59,710 nucleotides of DNA from Borreliella americana (GTDB lineage: Bacteria; Spirochaetota; Spirochaetia; Borreliales; Borreliaceae): NCBI RefSeq assembly GCF_021043605.1, contig NZ_JAJNFB010000007.1:1-59710 (forward strand), written 5' to 3'. Positions 20,136 to 30,134 of this stretch are shown in pieces. Below the pieces are notes generated by a model, which was not told the DNA's origin, did not search any database, and saw only the letters and a program-made list of their open reading frames with translations. Within the stretch, counting starts at the first letter, position 1, and each line of letters starts with the position of its first letter. A program made the translations under genes and the position numbers.

Positions 20136-21578
20136 ATGATTTTAAAGTTATATAATACTAGAACAAAGGATTTTTCAGAATTAACAAATTTTGAAAATGT
20201 AAAAGTGTATGCTTGCGGGCCTACTGTTTATAATTATGCGCACATCGGAAATTTTAGAACCTATATTTTTGGAGATTTATTAATTAAAACTTTAAGGTTT
20301 TTAGGGTATAAAGTTAATTATGCGATGAATATTACAGATATTGGACATTTAACAGGTGATATTGACGATGGAGAAGATAAAGTTGCCAAGACTGCAAGAG
20401 AGAAGGGCCTTACAGCTTATGAGATTAGTGAATTTTTTACAGAAGCTTTTTTTAATGATTGTAGAAAATTAAACATTGTATATCCCGATAAAGTTCTTGT
20501 TGCAAGTAAACATATTCCCATCATGATAGCGGTTGTTAAAATTCTTGAAGAAAAAAAAAATACTTATTTTTCTAATGGTAATGTATATTTTGATACTTCT
20601 TGTTTTAAAAGCTATGGTGAGATGGCCGGCATTGATCTTATTGATAAAAATATGACCTTGCCCAGAGTTGATGTTGATAAATTTAAAAGAAATAAAACTG
20701 ATTTTGTTTTGTGGTTTACTAATTCTAAGTTTAAAGATCAGGAGATGAAATGGGATTCTCCTTGGGGATTTGGTTATCCAAGTTGGCATTTGGAGTGCGC
20801 TGCTATGAATTTGGAGTATTTCAAAGATACGCTTGATATTCATTTGGGAGGAGTTGATCATATTGGAGTTCACCATATAAATGAAATAGCAATAGCAGAG
20901 TGTTTTTTGAATAAGAAATGGTGTGATATCTTTGTTCATGGAGAATTTTTGATTATGGATTACAATAAAATGTCAAAGTCAAGTGGAAATTTTATTACAA
21001 TTAAAGATTTGGAAGATCAAAATTTTTCCCCTCTTGATTTTAGATATTTATGTTTGACATCACACTACAGAAATCAATTAAAATTTTCATTGGATAATCT
21101 TCAAGCAAGTAAAATTGCTAGAGAAAATTTGATAAACAAACTAAGTTTTTTTTATGAATCTTTAGATCCAGTTGATTTAAATATACTTAATAAGGATTTA
21201 AAAAATTTTGGTTTTAGTGCAGAAAAAGAATATTATGACTCTTTTGTAGAAAAAGTTTCTTTTGATTTAAATGTTTCTCAAGGATTGGCTTTGTTTTGGG
21301 AGATGATTAAATCTGAAAATTTAGGCTTTGTTTCGAAGCTTAGATTAGCTTTTATTTTTGATGAGATTATGTCACTTAATCTAAGAGAAGAAATTTTGAA
21401 AAATTTAGAAAACCATGATGTAGTTATTGATGAGAATATGAGGGCTTTGATTGAAGAGAGAAGAATGGCTAAATATGAAAAAAATTTTAAGCGTGCTGAT
21501 GAAATTAGAGACCTTTTTGCCAAAAAAGGTTTTGTTTTGGTTGATACTAAGGAAGGAACTAAGGTTAAAAGAGGCTAA
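20136..21578 (+). CDS. cysS: Cysteinyl-tRNA synthetase
   Basis: Charges tRNA-Cys. The 480-residue class I enzyme shows the zinc ligand in [11 protein letters not shown], the HIGH-type motif [17 protein letters not shown] and [11 protein letters not shown] with the remaining zinc ligands, and KMSKSSGNF. The C-terminal helical domain ends with the [18 protein letters not shown] pattern typical of CysRS. A run of ten A at 20551-20560 lies inside the EEKKN codons. It is the first gene of a close plus-strand row: the TIG/transglutaminase-like gene starts 3 bases later, then glyA and a dnaJ-like gene. Confidence 0.97.
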   Translation: MILKLYNTRTKDFSELTNFENVKVYACGPTVYNYAHIGNFRTYIFGDLLIKTLRFLGYKVNYAMNITDIGHLTGDIDDGEDKVAKTAREKGLTAYEISEFFTEAFFNDCRKLNIVYPDKVLVASKHIPIMIAVVKILEEKKNTYFSNGNVYFDTSCFKSYGEMAGIDLIDKNMTLPRVDVDKFKRNKTDFVLWFTNSKFKDQEMKWDSPWGFGYPSWHLECAAMNLEYFKDTLDIHLGGVDHIGVHHINEIAIAECFLNKKWCDIFVHGEFLIMDYNKMSKSSGNFITIKDLEDQNFSPLDFRYLCLTSHYRNQLKFSLDNLQASKIARENLINKLSFFYESLDPVDLNILNKDLKNFGFSAEKEYYDSFVEKVSFDLNVSQGLALFWEMIKSENLGFVSKLRLAFIFDEIMSLNLREEILKNLENHDVVIDENMRALIEERRMAKYEKNFKRADEIRDLFAKKGFVLVDTKEGTKVKRG

Positions 21579-21581
21579 TAT

Positions 21582-23138
21582 TTGGCTATTTTTTTAAAAA
21601 ACAAATATTTTTATTTAAGCTTAATTTTTATTATTTTTTTAGTTTTATTTGTTTTTTCTGGATTTTTATTTTATTCAAAGCCAATTATTTATGATATATC
21701 TCCAATTCCCACTTCGCACAAGGATATTATTGTTATTAAGGGGAATAATTTAGGCCACAGTACAGGAGAGATTAATATCAACAATAATTATTTGGTTAAA
21801 AGTAGCATTATTAGCTGGAATAATACGGAAATAGTTTTTAAAATTACAGACGAAGTGAATTCTGGACTTATTTTTGTAAAAGGTGAAAGGGGTATTAGCA
21901 ATGAGCTTTTTCTTGTCATTAGTAGGCAAGTTCCCGTTAAGCTTAATAGGAAAAATGTACCTTTTATTTTTTCAGAGGATAAAATAACTTTAAATACAAA
22001 TTCTTCAACCTTATTGCAGGGTATGAATTTGTTTTCATATTTTAGTACTATTAAAATTTTTCTTGAAACCAAGGATAAACTTTATACAATTTTACCTCAA
22101 AATATTTTAAATGTTTCTGAGAATAGCTTGGAATTTATTTCTCCTAAAACTCTAAATTCTAGTGGGAAACTTTATGTTTTATTGGACAATATTCAAAGCA
22201 ATAAAGTTTCGTTTTCTGTTAAAGATAATTTTTTTAAGTGGACTTTGAATGATTCAAAAGAGTTTACAATAATTGAAGAGATTTATTTTAATCAAAATAT
22301 TAGTAGTAATTTTGATTCAAACCCCGAAGATATTAATTTTAATATCTTCTATTTAAAACCAATTGAGAATGAGCGTCAAAAAATTACAGATCTCAGTAAT
22401 GAGCATCTTGATTTTAATATTGATAATTTATTTTTTGAAAATCTTAAGACAAATAAATTTGTTTTTAAGACTAAGGTAAAAACTTATAAACTTAATTTGG
22501 AATTTTTAGATGCGAAATATTTAGAAAGTATTGAGATTAATAGAGATATTAATAAACAAGAGTACAAAAAGTATGTTCAAGACAAAAAAAAAGATTATTT
22601 ATGTTACAGCTCTGTTGATTTAATGTCGTTAGATTCTCTAATTTTATCCAAAACCGCTGGCAGTAATTCAGTTTATAAGTTGGCTAAAGCAATTATTGAT
22701 GTTTTGACTTCAAATTTTAAAATTATTGAGAATAATTTAAGTTTAAAGGATTCTATTAAAGAAAAAAAAATTTCATATAGCAATTTAATAGTTCTTACGA
22801 ATTTATTATTTTTAAAGTACGAGATTCCACTGAGAAATATAGTCGGGCTTTATTATGATTCTAATTCTCTTAAATTAAAAGAGCATTTTTGGTTTGAATT
22901 TTTTTTATCTGAGGTTGGTTTTATATATTTTGATATAATAAATGCAGTATTATTTAAAGATAGCTCTAAGTATTTTTTGAATATGTCTGATAACTATATT
23001 CAATATGGATGCAAAGAGGATTATGATAAAAATGAATTTTTTGACGGATATTTAGATTCTAGGTTTTTAAAGTATAAAAGCTTGACAAACGGATCGTATT
23101 CTTTAATGCATAGGTTTGTTTTGGAGGATAATTTTTAA
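21582..23138 (+). CDS. Membrane-anchored TIG-domain protein with transglutaminase-like C-terminus lacking catalytic Cys
   Basis: 518 residues, starting at TTG 3 bases after cysS. An N-terminal hydrophobic anchor or signal (about 10-32) is followed by a TIG/IPT immunoglobulin-like domain (about 35-112; [20 protein letters not shown]) and probably a second one (about 120-212). Residues about 360-455 match the transglutaminase core: [19 protein letters not shown], then EHFWFEFFL (His435) and YFDI (Asp451). The position that should hold the nucleophilic cysteine, about 37 residues before the His, reads ISYSN, so Ser398/Tyr399 replace it. An inactive, binding-type role at the envelope is inferred. 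Its last base is the first base of the glyA start codon. Confidence 0.72.
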   Translation: MAIFLKNKYFYLSLIFIIFLVLFVFSGFLFYSKPIIYDISPIPTSHKDIIVIKGNNLGHSTGEININNNYLVKSSIISWNNTEIVFKITDEVNSGLIFVKGERGISNELFLVISRQVPVKLNRKNVPFIFSEDKITLNTNSSTLLQGMNLFSYFSTIKIFLETKDKLYTILPQNILNVSENSLEFISPKTLNSSGKLYVLLDNIQSNKVSFSVKDNFFKWTLNDSKEFTIIEEIYFNQNISSNFDSNPEDINFNIFYLKPIENERQKITDLSNEHLDFNIDNLFFENLKTNKFVFKTKVKTYKLNLEFLDAKYLESIEINRDINKQEYKKYVQDKKKDYLCYSSVDLMSLDSLILSKTAGSNSVYKLAKAIIDVLTSNFKIIENNLSLKDSIKEKKISYSNLIVLTNLLFLKYEIPLRNIVGLYYDSNSLKLKEHFWFEFFLSEVGFIYFDIINAVLFKDSSKYFLNMSDNYIQYGCKEDYDKNEFFDGYLDSRFLKYKSLTNGSYSLMHRFVLEDNF

Positions 23139-24391
23139 TGAGAGATGATCAAATATTTAATTTAATTGAGAAAGAAAAATTAAGAGAAAGAGAACATATT
23201 GAGCTTATTGCTTCTGAAAATTTTACATCTTTAGAGATAAGGCAGGCTGTTGGTAGTATTTTAACCAATAAGTATGCCGAAGGCTATCCTTTGAATCGAT
23301 ATTATGGCGGGTGTTCTTTTATTGACGAGATTGAAACTTTGGCAATTTCAAGAGCAAAAGAGCTTTTTGGTGCAAAGTATGCCAATGTTCAACCGCATAG
23401 CGGATCTCAGGCCAATATGGCGGCCATAATGGCTCTTATTGGTCCAGGTGACAGGATTCTTGGTATGCAATTATCCCATGGAGGACATTTAACTCATGGC
23501 AGCAGGGTAAATTTTTCTGGTATATTTTTTAACACCTATTTTTATGGTGTTTCTAGGGATTCTGAGCTAATTGATTATGATGAAGTTCTTAAAATAGCTA
23601 GAGATTGTAGGCCGAATTTAATAATAGCTGGAGCTTCTTCTTATTCAAGAGAAATTGATTTTAAAAAATTTAGAGAAATAGCAGATGATGTTTCTGCTTA
23701 TCTTTTGTGTGATATTGCACATATTGCAGGCCTTATTGTTGCTGGTTTTCATAATTCTTCAATTGATGTGGCGCATCTTACTACAAGTACTACGCATAAA
23801 ACGTTAAGAGGACCAAGAGGCGGAATAATACTTTCTGGAAAGGATTTTGATAAATTAGTAAACTTTAATGGAAAAGAGAAACCCTTATTTAGTGCTGTAA
23901 ATTCTAAAGTTTTTCCTGGAACTCAAGGGGGTCCTTTGGTTCATGTTATTGCGGGTAAGGCTATTGCGTTCAAAGAGGCTCTTCAGGAAAATTTTAAAGA
24001 ATACATTGCTAACGTAATAAAAAATACTAAAGTTATGGCTGAATATTTTAAATCAGAAGGATTTCGTATTGTTAGTGGTGGCACAGACAATCATTTGTTT
24101 TTGGTTGATCTTAGTAGTTCGGATCTTACTGGTGCTGATGCTGAGAAATTACTTGAGAGTGTAAATATTACTTTAAATAAAAATGCTATTCCTTTTGATA
24201 AAAAAAGCCCTTCTTTGGCTTCTGGTATTAGAATTGGGGGTGCTGCTATTACTTCTAGAGGCCTAAATGAAAGCGATTCTTTAAATGTTGCTAAATTTAT
24301 TGTTAGAGCCTTAAAGGCAAAGTCAGATATTGAATTAAAACAAATAAAAAAGGAAGTTGTAAGATTTATTAAAGATTTTGACATACCTTGA
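23138..24391 (+). CDS. glyA: Serine hydroxymethyltransferase
   Basis: PLP enzyme interconverting serine and glycine and charging tetrahydrofolate with a one-carbon unit. The 417-residue protein is typical: [50 protein letters not shown], and the PLP lysine in [15 protein letters not shown]. The start ATG overlaps the stop of the preceding gene (TAATG), so translation is probably coupled. Glycine may also supply the peptidoglycan side chain thought to be made by the FemA-like protein at 1854. A GGAGG ribosome site for the next gene lies just after its TGA. Confidence 0.98.
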   Translation: MRDDQIFNLIEKEKLREREHIELIASENFTSLEIRQAVGSILTNKYAEGYPLNRYYGGCSFIDEIETLAISRAKELFGAKYANVQPHSGSQANMAAIMALIGPGDRILGMQLSHGGHLTHGSRVNFSGIFFNTYFYGVSRDSELIDYDEVLKIARDCRPNLIIAGASSYSREIDFKKFREIADDVSAYLLCDIAHIAGLIVAGFHNSSIDVAHLTTSTTHKTLRGPRGGIILSGKDFDKLVNFNGKEKPLFSAVNSKVFPGTQGGPLVHVIAGKAIAFKEALQENFKEYIANVIKNTKVMAEYFKSEGFRIVSGGTDNHLFLVDLSSSDLTGADAEKLLESVNITLNKNAIPFDKKSPSLASGIRIGGAAITSRGLNESDSLNVAKFIVRALKAKSDIELKQIKKEVVRFIKDFDIP

Positions 24392-24416
24392 TTACGTTGG
24401 AGGTTATGATCAATAA

Positions 24417-25169
24417 ATGCCAAGTCCAATTAGAGTGTTTTTTTTAGTGTTGTTGTTTATTTTTATTTTTAATCCCGTTTTAATAGCGATGCTTTTTATT
24501 TTATTTCCTTTTGTGTTGATATTATTTAGTTTTTTAGGTTTTTTTAGAATATACTTTACAAGAGATTACTCATATTCTAGATCTAGAGAGTTTGAATTTT
24601 ATAAACTTTCTTTTTTATTAATGGCCAAATTGCTATCTATTTTGGGAACTGTAACTGGAGAGCAACTAAATTATGTCAATTTTATTATCAATTCTTTAAA
24701 TTTATCTGAACGTGGTAAATCAGAATTGTATACTATCTTTCATTCTGCTATTACTAAAAATAATAATGCTGATAAAATTTTATATACTCTTAAGCTTGGT
24801 TATTTTCAGCATAAAGATCTTTTTATATGGCTTTTTGCTTCCCTTAAAGAGATTAATAGGCTTTCTAGGTATAAAAATTTAGAAGCTGAAAAATTTATTT
24901 CTTATGTTGGTGTTTTTTTAGAGCTTGAATCTGATGGTTATGAAGCCTATAAAGATATTAATATTAAAATTGTAAATCCCTATAGTGTTTTGGGGTTAAC
25001 ATATAGTGCTAGTGATGATGAGATTAAAAAGGCATATAAAAGCCTTGTTATAAAATATCATCCTGATAAGTTTGCAAATGATCCTGTAAGGCAAAAAGAT
25101 GCAAATGATAAATTTATAAAAATTCAAGATGCTTATGAAAAAATTTGCAGGGAAAGAAATATAAGGTAA
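24417..25169 (+). CDS. Membrane-anchored J-domain (DnaJ-like) protein
   Basis: 250 residues. The N-terminal 45 residues are strongly hydrophobic (one or two membrane segments). A middle region (about 60-175) resembles the TerB-like part of DjlA. The C-terminal 65 residues are a J domain with YSVLGLTYSASDDEIKKAYK, the HPD motif in IKYHPDKF, and FIKIQDAYEKI. Such proteins recruit and stimulate DnaK at the membrane. The GGAGG site is 13 bases from this ATG, longer than usual; the same site fits better a 13-codon out-of-frame ORF starting at 24406. A bidirectional terminator follows. Confidence 0.85.
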   Translation: MPSPIRVFFLVLLFIFIFNPVLIAMLFILFPFVLILFSFLGFFRIYFTRDYSYSRSREFEFYKLSFLLMAKLLSILGTVTGEQLNYVNFIINSLNLSERGKSELYTIFHSAITKNNNADKILYTLKLGYFQHKDLFIWLFASLKEINRLSRYKNLEAEKFISYVGVFLELESDGYEAYKDINIKIVNPYSVLGLTYSASDDEIKKAYKSLVIKYHPDKFANDPVRQKDANDKFIKIQDAYEKICRERNIR

Positions 25170-25197
25170 TCAATTAATCAATTGTTTTTAAAGATAG

Positions 25198-25223
25198 AAA
25201 AGAAGGGCTTTAGCCCTTCTTTT
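25198..25223. terminator. Bidirectional terminator between dnaJ-like gene and p66
   Basis: The arms AAAAGAAGGGCT (25198-25209) and AGCCCTTCTTTT (25212-25223) form a stem with a G+C core and a tiny loop. It carries a T run on either strand and sits between two convergent genes. Confidence 0.85.
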
Positions 25224-25227
25224 GCTG

Positions 25228-27087
25228 TTAGCTTCCGCTGTAGGCTATTTTGAATTGCAAGAAAGCACTTCCAATGGCAGCATTATTTGTGTTTTTATTA
25301 GCAAGTTCTATGATGTTATTTGAATCCCATCCAAGAGAAATTGTTGTAAATCTTATTAGTTTTTCAAGGCTAAGTCCTGTTTTTAAATAAATTTTTGTAG
25401 CATCGCTTGAGAGTTTATTAAGAGGCCCTAAAATGTATGCCCCAATATATGGTACTACATGTGCTTCTGTTGAAATGGATGTTATTGGAATTGCATAATC
25501 AAGATATACAGCCAAGCCGAGTTTCATTGCATCTTCAAATGTCAGATCGGGGGTTGTAGTCTTTGTGCCTGCTGAACTTTTTCCAGTTTGATTTTTTTCA
25601 TCGGCGCTTGGAGCTACTGTGGGATAGTTTTCTACAGATTTTTGTCTTAAAATATCGTAAAGTCCGATAGATGTTATCCATCCTAGTCCATTTATAATTC
25701 CCTTTTTGTTGTCTTCATAGCTTGAAATTTCAACATTTAAGCTTTGAAATGTATTCTCAGATATGGTTTTTAATCTTTTGTTGGTGTCTTTAGATCTGTA
25801 AAGGTTTTGTCCATAGCTTATTCCTAATGCAACTCCAGATTTTTTGTCTTGTTCTCCAAATAGTTTTGTACTGTAGGAATCAGATCCTTTAACTGCCCAG
25901 GATTCTTTTTCGCCAGTATCTTTATTCCAAGCAAATCCTATGCTTGCTCCTGTTGAAAATGCAATACCCAATTCTGTATTTTTACTAAAATTAAGAGCAT
26001 TGCCTTTTGGATCAAATATATTTTCAGTTTTTTTATTAGGATCTGAGGATGTTTCTTTTTTAAAATTCGCTGCTTTTGAGATGTGTCCAAATACAGAAAA
26101 ATCGCTTGCAAAAGGATCTATTCCAAAATCAGTTCCCATTTGTAAAATAAGATAAGTATTTTTATCGTTGATTTTTGTTAATCCAAGTTTATATTGAGCT
26201 CCAAAAGATGCTAAAATTGCAGAATTTGATAAAGTTGGACTTAATAAATCGTTACCAATTACGGATTTATCTTTTAAAGAGTATGTTATTGATGACTTAT
26301 TGAATGTTTCATTTCCATAGGCTCCTGATAAGCCAAAATTTAATTCCAAAGGTGTTTCTGCAATTACAGATTTAGTATCTTCATTTTGATCAAGTAGATT
26401 TTTTATTGGCTTCCATGTTGCTTGAATTCCATAAAGGATTCCCTGATATGTTTTATTGTATGGAGTGTCTTTGTCATTTTCTTGATTTCTGTTACCAGTG
26501 CCTGTTCCTCCTATTGCAAATGTAAGGTCGAGTTTTGGAAGCTTGTATCCCAGTTGAATTGTTCCTATGTTTTTAGAAGTACCTCTTGCAAGAATTGTCC
26601 CCCTTACTATTCTATCATTACTTGGGAATCCATAGTAAGTGCTTTTAAATCCAGTCATAGGTGCAAAACTAAATAAAGACTCTTTATTAAAGTCAAAATC
26701 TGTCATAGTACTTATTTTAATAAAAAAATCGTACATATTGATTTGTGCTGTAATGTCTCCTACGTCAATTTTAAATTGATCACCCTTTTTGCCATCCGCT
26801 TTTAATGCAAGATCATCTACCTTAATGTAAGCTGAGAATGGATCGTCTTTGCCTAATTCGGGATTAGCTTCAAATGGTTTAAGCTTAATAATAATTTTGC
26901 TTTTGTTTTCAAACCCAGGGACAAGCTCGTCCATATCTAATCTGAATTCACTTGTATTTTCAAATCCGAATGTCGGCATCCATGGGTTTATTTTAAATAT
27001 ATCTTTTTCTTTTAATGCGTCTGCTGCAAATATTGCTGCAGATGTGGTTAAAAATATAATTAATTTATATAAAATTTGGTTTTTCAT
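25228..27087 (-). CDS. p66: P66 outer membrane porin and integrin-binding adhesin
   Basis: Known Lyme Borrelia beta-barrel porin that also binds beta-3 integrins. The 619-residue length matches. It has a cleavable signal peptide (MKNQILYKLI...AAIFAA, about 1-21), then a barrel rich in alternating strands, and ends with the aromatic-poor AFLQFKIAYSGS strand. The integrin-binding stretch QENDKDT is intact at residues 202-208. The surface loop around residues 470-505 (YPTVAPSADEKNQ onwards) and the third to fifth residues differ from my memory of B31, pointing to another species of the complex. An AGGAAGG ribosome site precedes the ATG. Upstream are about 90 untranslated bases and many possible -10 boxes. 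Confidence 0.98.
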   Translation of the reverse strand: MKNQILYKLIIFLTTSAAIFAADALKEKDIFKINPWMPTFGFENTSEFRLDMDELVPGFENKSKIIIKLKPFEANPELGKDDPFSAYIKVDDLALKADGKKGDQFKIDVGDITAQINMYDFFIKISTMTDFDFNKESLFSFAPMTGFKSTYYGFPSNDRIVRGTILARGTSKNIGTIQLGYKLPKLDLTFAIGGTGTGNRNQENDKDTPYNKTYQGILYGIQATWKPIKNLLDQNEDTKSVIAETPLELNFGLSGAYGNETFNKSSITYSLKDKSVIGNDLLSPTLSNSAILASFGAQYKLGLTKINDKNTYLILQMGTDFGIDPFASDFSVFGHISKAANFKKETSSDPNKKTENIFDPKGNALNFSKNTELGIAFSTGASIGFAWNKDTGEKESWAVKGSDSYSTKLFGEQDKKSGVALGISYGQNLYRSKDTNKRLKTISENTFQSLNVEISSYEDNKKGIINGLGWITSIGLYDILRQKSVENYPTVAPSADEKNQTGKSSAGTKTTTPDLTFEDAMKLGLAVYLDYAIPITSISTEAHVVPYIGAYILGPLNKLSSDATKIYLKTGLSLEKLIRFTTISLGWDSNNIIELANKNTNNAAIGSAFLQFKIAYSGS

Positions 27088-27337
27088 AATTATACCTTCC
27101 TGTTGTAATTAGAAATTTTTTTATTAGTTCCAGTTATTAATTAAACGTATTAATAAATATATTATAGATATGCTATTATGTATAATATATTAAACATATA
27201 TATAACATCTATATAATATTAAAATATTAGTTAAAAATTCAAGGCCATATTATTATTTTGTTATTTTTATATTATTCAAATTTATAAATAAGATTAATTT
27301 TAGTATAAATTAATCTTATTTATTTTAAATGATTAAT
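27088..27337. other. p66 upstream region and lctP 3' region
   Basis: This gap of 250 bases has no ORF. The p66-proximal part is extremely AT-rich, with several overlapping TATAAT-like boxes on both strands around 27140-27215, so no single promoter can be chosen. The lctP-proximal part holds two alternative hairpins (27286-27346). Confidence 0.5.
27286..27321 (-). terminator. Terminator of lctP, with a competing upstream stem
   Basis: AAATAAGATTAATTT (27286-27300) and AAATTAATCTTATTT (27307-27321) form a perfect 15-bp stem with a 6-base loop, 17 bases past the lctP stop. A second perfect 16-bp pairing (27300-27315 with 27331-27346) shares the middle arm and includes the lctP stop codon, so only one of the two can form. 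All pairs but two are A-T, so strength is uncertain. Confidence 0.55.
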
Positions 27338-28843
27338 TTATACTAAATAAACTAGCAATCCTGTTATTAAAATGTAGCATAAAGCATAAATTATTGTTTT
27401 TGATAAAAGCTTGCCTTCTTGTCCAATTAATCCGGCAGTTGTTGTTGCTATTGTGATGTTTTGGGGAGAAATCATTTTTCCTCCAGTTGCTCCTGTTGTA
27501 TTTGCTGCTGCAAGCCAGTAAGGATTTGTTCCAATATTTTCTGCCATTTGTGTTTGTAGAGGGCCAAAAAGAACATTTGAAACTGTATCGCTCCCTGTTA
27601 AAAATGTTCCAATAGCTCCAATTAGTGGGCTAAATAATGGTCCAAATTTTCCTGTTATCATTGAGATTCCATTAGCAAGATCTCTTATCATTCCGCTATG
27701 TGTCATTAATCTTGATATTGCAACGATGCATATGATTATGAATGAAGATAATGCCATTTTTTTCAAAGTTAGTGTAAATATTTTTAGCTGTTTTAACATT
27801 GGAACCCCTCGTATTGAATAGGATATTATTGTTGCAAGTATAATCAAGAAGCCTGGAGAGACAATCCATTTAAAGTGTAGGGGATTTGCCTCTGGATAAA
27901 TACTAACAGTGCTTTGAAAAGTTTTTAGGTATTCGTGAATTCTGTCAAAAAGAGGAGATACAAGCACTATAAATGTTACTATTAAAATGTAGGGCGAGCA
28001 GGCAATAATACCTTTTGATAAGGATATTGTGTTTTTGCTTTGGTGCTCAGCAGCTTCTTTTTTTTCTCCAAAAAACTTTGCATAAACTATTGTTATTGTC
28101 ATAGAAAGAATGCTTCCAAGGATTGCAGGAAGTTCTGGTCCCAAAGTTTTTGATATAAATAATTGTGATATTACCATTGACATTCCTGAGAGTAGGGTAA
28201 GAAGGAATACTCCCTTTAATCCTTTAATGCCTCCTTCTGTAAGAATTACCAGTACAAAAGGTATTGTTAGGGTTGGAAGTATTAGTTGGAATGCAATCTC
28301 AGATGAAACAATATTAACATCCAAGTTGGTTGCTTGAGCTAAAGATATTATAGGAATTCCTACAGATCCATAGGCGGTTGATGAGGTATTCATTATTAAG
28401 CAGATTAAGCAGGCAAAAAATGGTTCAAATCCCATTGCTATTAATATTGATACAGGGATTGCAACAGCAGTTCCATATCCAGCAACACCTTCTAAAAAAT
28501 TTCCAAATCCCCATGCTACTAGCAAGACTATAATTCTTCTATCAGAAGATACGTTTGATAAAATATTTTTAATAGTTTCTATATCTTTTTGATCTTCTGA
28601 CATTTTGTATGTAAATATGGCAGCAATAATTACAGTTGCTATTGGCCATACTCCCATTAGGGCGCCTTCAAGCATTGCAAGACTTGTGTTTACTATTCCC
28701 AAGTTTTTATAAAATATAACTATAGCAACGGTTGCTATTAATGATATGGGTATTACATAGTAAGCTGGCTTTTTTATTATGCCAAGACCAATAATTATTA
28801 GGACTATTGGTACCAAAGCTGTTACAAAATCATAAGAATTCAT
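27338..28843 (-). CDS. lctP: L-lactate permease
   Basis: Inner-membrane lactate:proton symporter of the LctP/GlcA family. The 501-residue protein has about 12-14 membrane segments. Family signatures include FGNFLEGVAGYGTAVAIP and, near the end, the GSDTVSNVLFG and NTTGATGGKMISPQNI motifs. Lyme Borrelia ferments sugars to lactate, so export of lactate is a plausible physiological direction (inference). The gene is divergent from dacA across 69 bases; AAAAGGAG is its ribosome site. Confidence 0.95.
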   Translation of the reverse strand: MNSYDFVTALVPIVLIIIGLGIIKKPAYYVIPISLIATVAIVIFYKNLGIVNTSLAMLEGALMGVWPIATVIIAAIFTYKMSEDQKDIETIKNILSNVSSDRRIIVLLVAWGFGNFLEGVAGYGTAVAIPVSILIAMGFEPFFACLICLIMNTSSTAYGSVGIPIISLAQATNLDVNIVSSEIAFQLILPTLTIPFVLVILTEGGIKGLKGVFLLTLLSGMSMVISQLFISKTLGPELPAILGSILSMTITIVYAKFFGEKKEAAEHQSKNTISLSKGIIACSPYILIVTFIVLVSPLFDRIHEYLKTFQSTVSIYPEANPLHFKWIVSPGFLIILATIISYSIRGVPMLKQLKIFTLTLKKMALSSFIIICIVAISRLMTHSGMIRDLANGISMITGKFGPLFSPLIGAIGTFLTGSDTVSNVLFGPLQTQMAENIGTNPYWLAAANTTGATGGKMISPQNITIATTTAGLIGQEGKLLSKTIIYALCYILITGLLVYLV

Positions 28844-28912
28844 AAAAATGGCTCCTTTTAAATTGTATTGTAATTAACAATCGATAAATAATATATAATT
28901 TAATATTACAAC

Positions 28913-30130
28913 ATGAATAGTATCTATGTTATTGGGAAATTGTTATTAATTTTATTTTTCTTTTTTCCCCCGCTTTGTGATGATCTTTTTGCAGTTAATT
29001 TAGATGAGATTAATAAATTATCAAGGTATGCAAAATCAATAGTTTTAATGGATTTTGATACTAGGCGAATACTTTATTCTAAGAGGCCCAATTTAATTTT
29101 TCCTCCAGCATCGCTTACAAAGATTGTTACAATTTATACAGCTTTAATTGAAGCTGAAAAGCGAAACATAAAATTAAAAAGCATAGTTCCTATTAGCGAT
29201 TCTGCTTCATATTATAATGCACCCCCCAATTCTTCTTTAATGTTTTTAGAAAAAGGTCAAATTGTTAATTTTGAAGAGATTTTAAAGGGACTTTCGGTTT
29301 CTTCGGGCAATGATGCTTCTATTGCAATTGCTGAGTTTGTAGTAGGCAATTTAAATAGCTTTGTTAATTTAATGAATATTAATGTTTTAAATTTAGGACT
29401 TTTTAATATGCATTTTGTTGAACCTTCTGGATATAGTGGTGAAAATAAGATTACAGCACTAGATATGGCTTTTTTTGTAAAATCTTATGTAGAAAAATTT
29501 AAATTTATGCTTAATATTCATTCTTTAAAGTATTTTGTTTATCCAAAGCATAAAAATTTAGGAACTGCTTTGTCATCAAGATTTTTAAACTTAAAACAAA
29601 GAAATGCTAATTTATTAATACATGAATATCCTTATTCAGATGGTATTAAAACGGGATATATTAAGGAATCAGGCTTGAATCTTGTTGCCACTGCTAAAAA
29701 GGGCGATAGAAGATTGATAGCAGTTGTATTGGGGGTTGAAAAAGGAATTAATGGATTTGGAGAGAAAATGAGAGCTTCGATTGCAAAAAATTTATTTGAA
29801 TATGGATTTAATGAATATTCTAAATTTCCTTTAATAGTAAAATTAAAAGAAAAAGTCTATAATGGTACGGTGGATACAGTTGCTCTTTTTTCTAAAGAGC
29901 CTTTTTATTATGTTTTAACTAAAGATGAATTTGATAAAATTAATATAAGCTATACTGTTGATAAGTTGGTTGCTCCACTTAGTGGAGATGTGCCTGTTGG
30001 GAGGGCTATGATTTTTTTAGAAAATGAAAAGGTAGGTGATGTTGATTTGTTTAGTGAGAAGGTAAATAAATTAAGGTTTTGGCAAAGCCTTTATAAGAGT
30101 TTTATAAATTTTTTTTCAAGAGAGTATTAA
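28913..30130 (+). CDS. dacA: D-alanyl-D-alanine carboxypeptidase (penicillin-binding protein 5 type)
   Basis: Trims the terminal D-alanine from peptidoglycan stem peptides in the periplasm. The 405-residue protein has a signal peptide (about 1-28), the active-site SLTK at 67-70, SGN at 131-133, and DGIKTGYI carrying the KTG triad. A C-terminal beta domain (about 290-370) is followed by an amphipathic tail (FWQSLYKSFINFFSREY) that should anchor it to the membrane, as in E. coli PBP5. A TATAAT at 28894-28899 lies only 13 bases before the ATG. cheD follows 4 bases later. Confidence 0.95.
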   Translation: MNSIYVIGKLLLILFFFFPPLCDDLFAVNLDEINKLSRYAKSIVLMDFDTRRILYSKRPNLIFPPASLTKIVTIYTALIEAEKRNIKLKSIVPISDSASYYNAPPNSSLMFLEKGQIVNFEEILKGLSVSSGNDASIAIAEFVVGNLNSFVNLMNINVLNLGLFNMHFVEPSGYSGENKITALDMAFFVKSYVEKFKFMLNIHSLKYFVYPKHKNLGTALSSRFLNLKQRNANLLIHEYPYSDGIKTGYIKESGLNLVATAKKGDRRLIAVVLGVEKGINGFGEKMRASIAKNLFEYGFNEYSKFPLIVKLKEKVYNGTVDTVALFSKEPFYYVLTKDEFDKINISYTVDKLVAPLSGDVPVGRAMIFLENEKVGDVDLFSEKVNKLRFWQSLYKSFINFFSREY

Positions 30131-30134
30131 TTTT

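Noticed and set aside
20551..20560. A10 run in cysS as a phase-variation switch
   Set aside because: A runs of this length are expected in AT-rich lysine codons and cysS is essential, so a switch is unlikely.
20469..20939. 156-codon minus-strand ORF within cysS
   Set aside because: Antisense to conserved cysS catalytic motifs, with no start signal.
26422..26676. Plus-strand ORF within p66
   Set aside because: Antisense shadow of a strongly supported gene, with no ribosome site or recognisable domain.
27140..27215. Cluster of TATAAT-like boxes upstream of p66
   Set aside because: Too many overlapping matches in nearly pure A/T; no -35 box singles one out.
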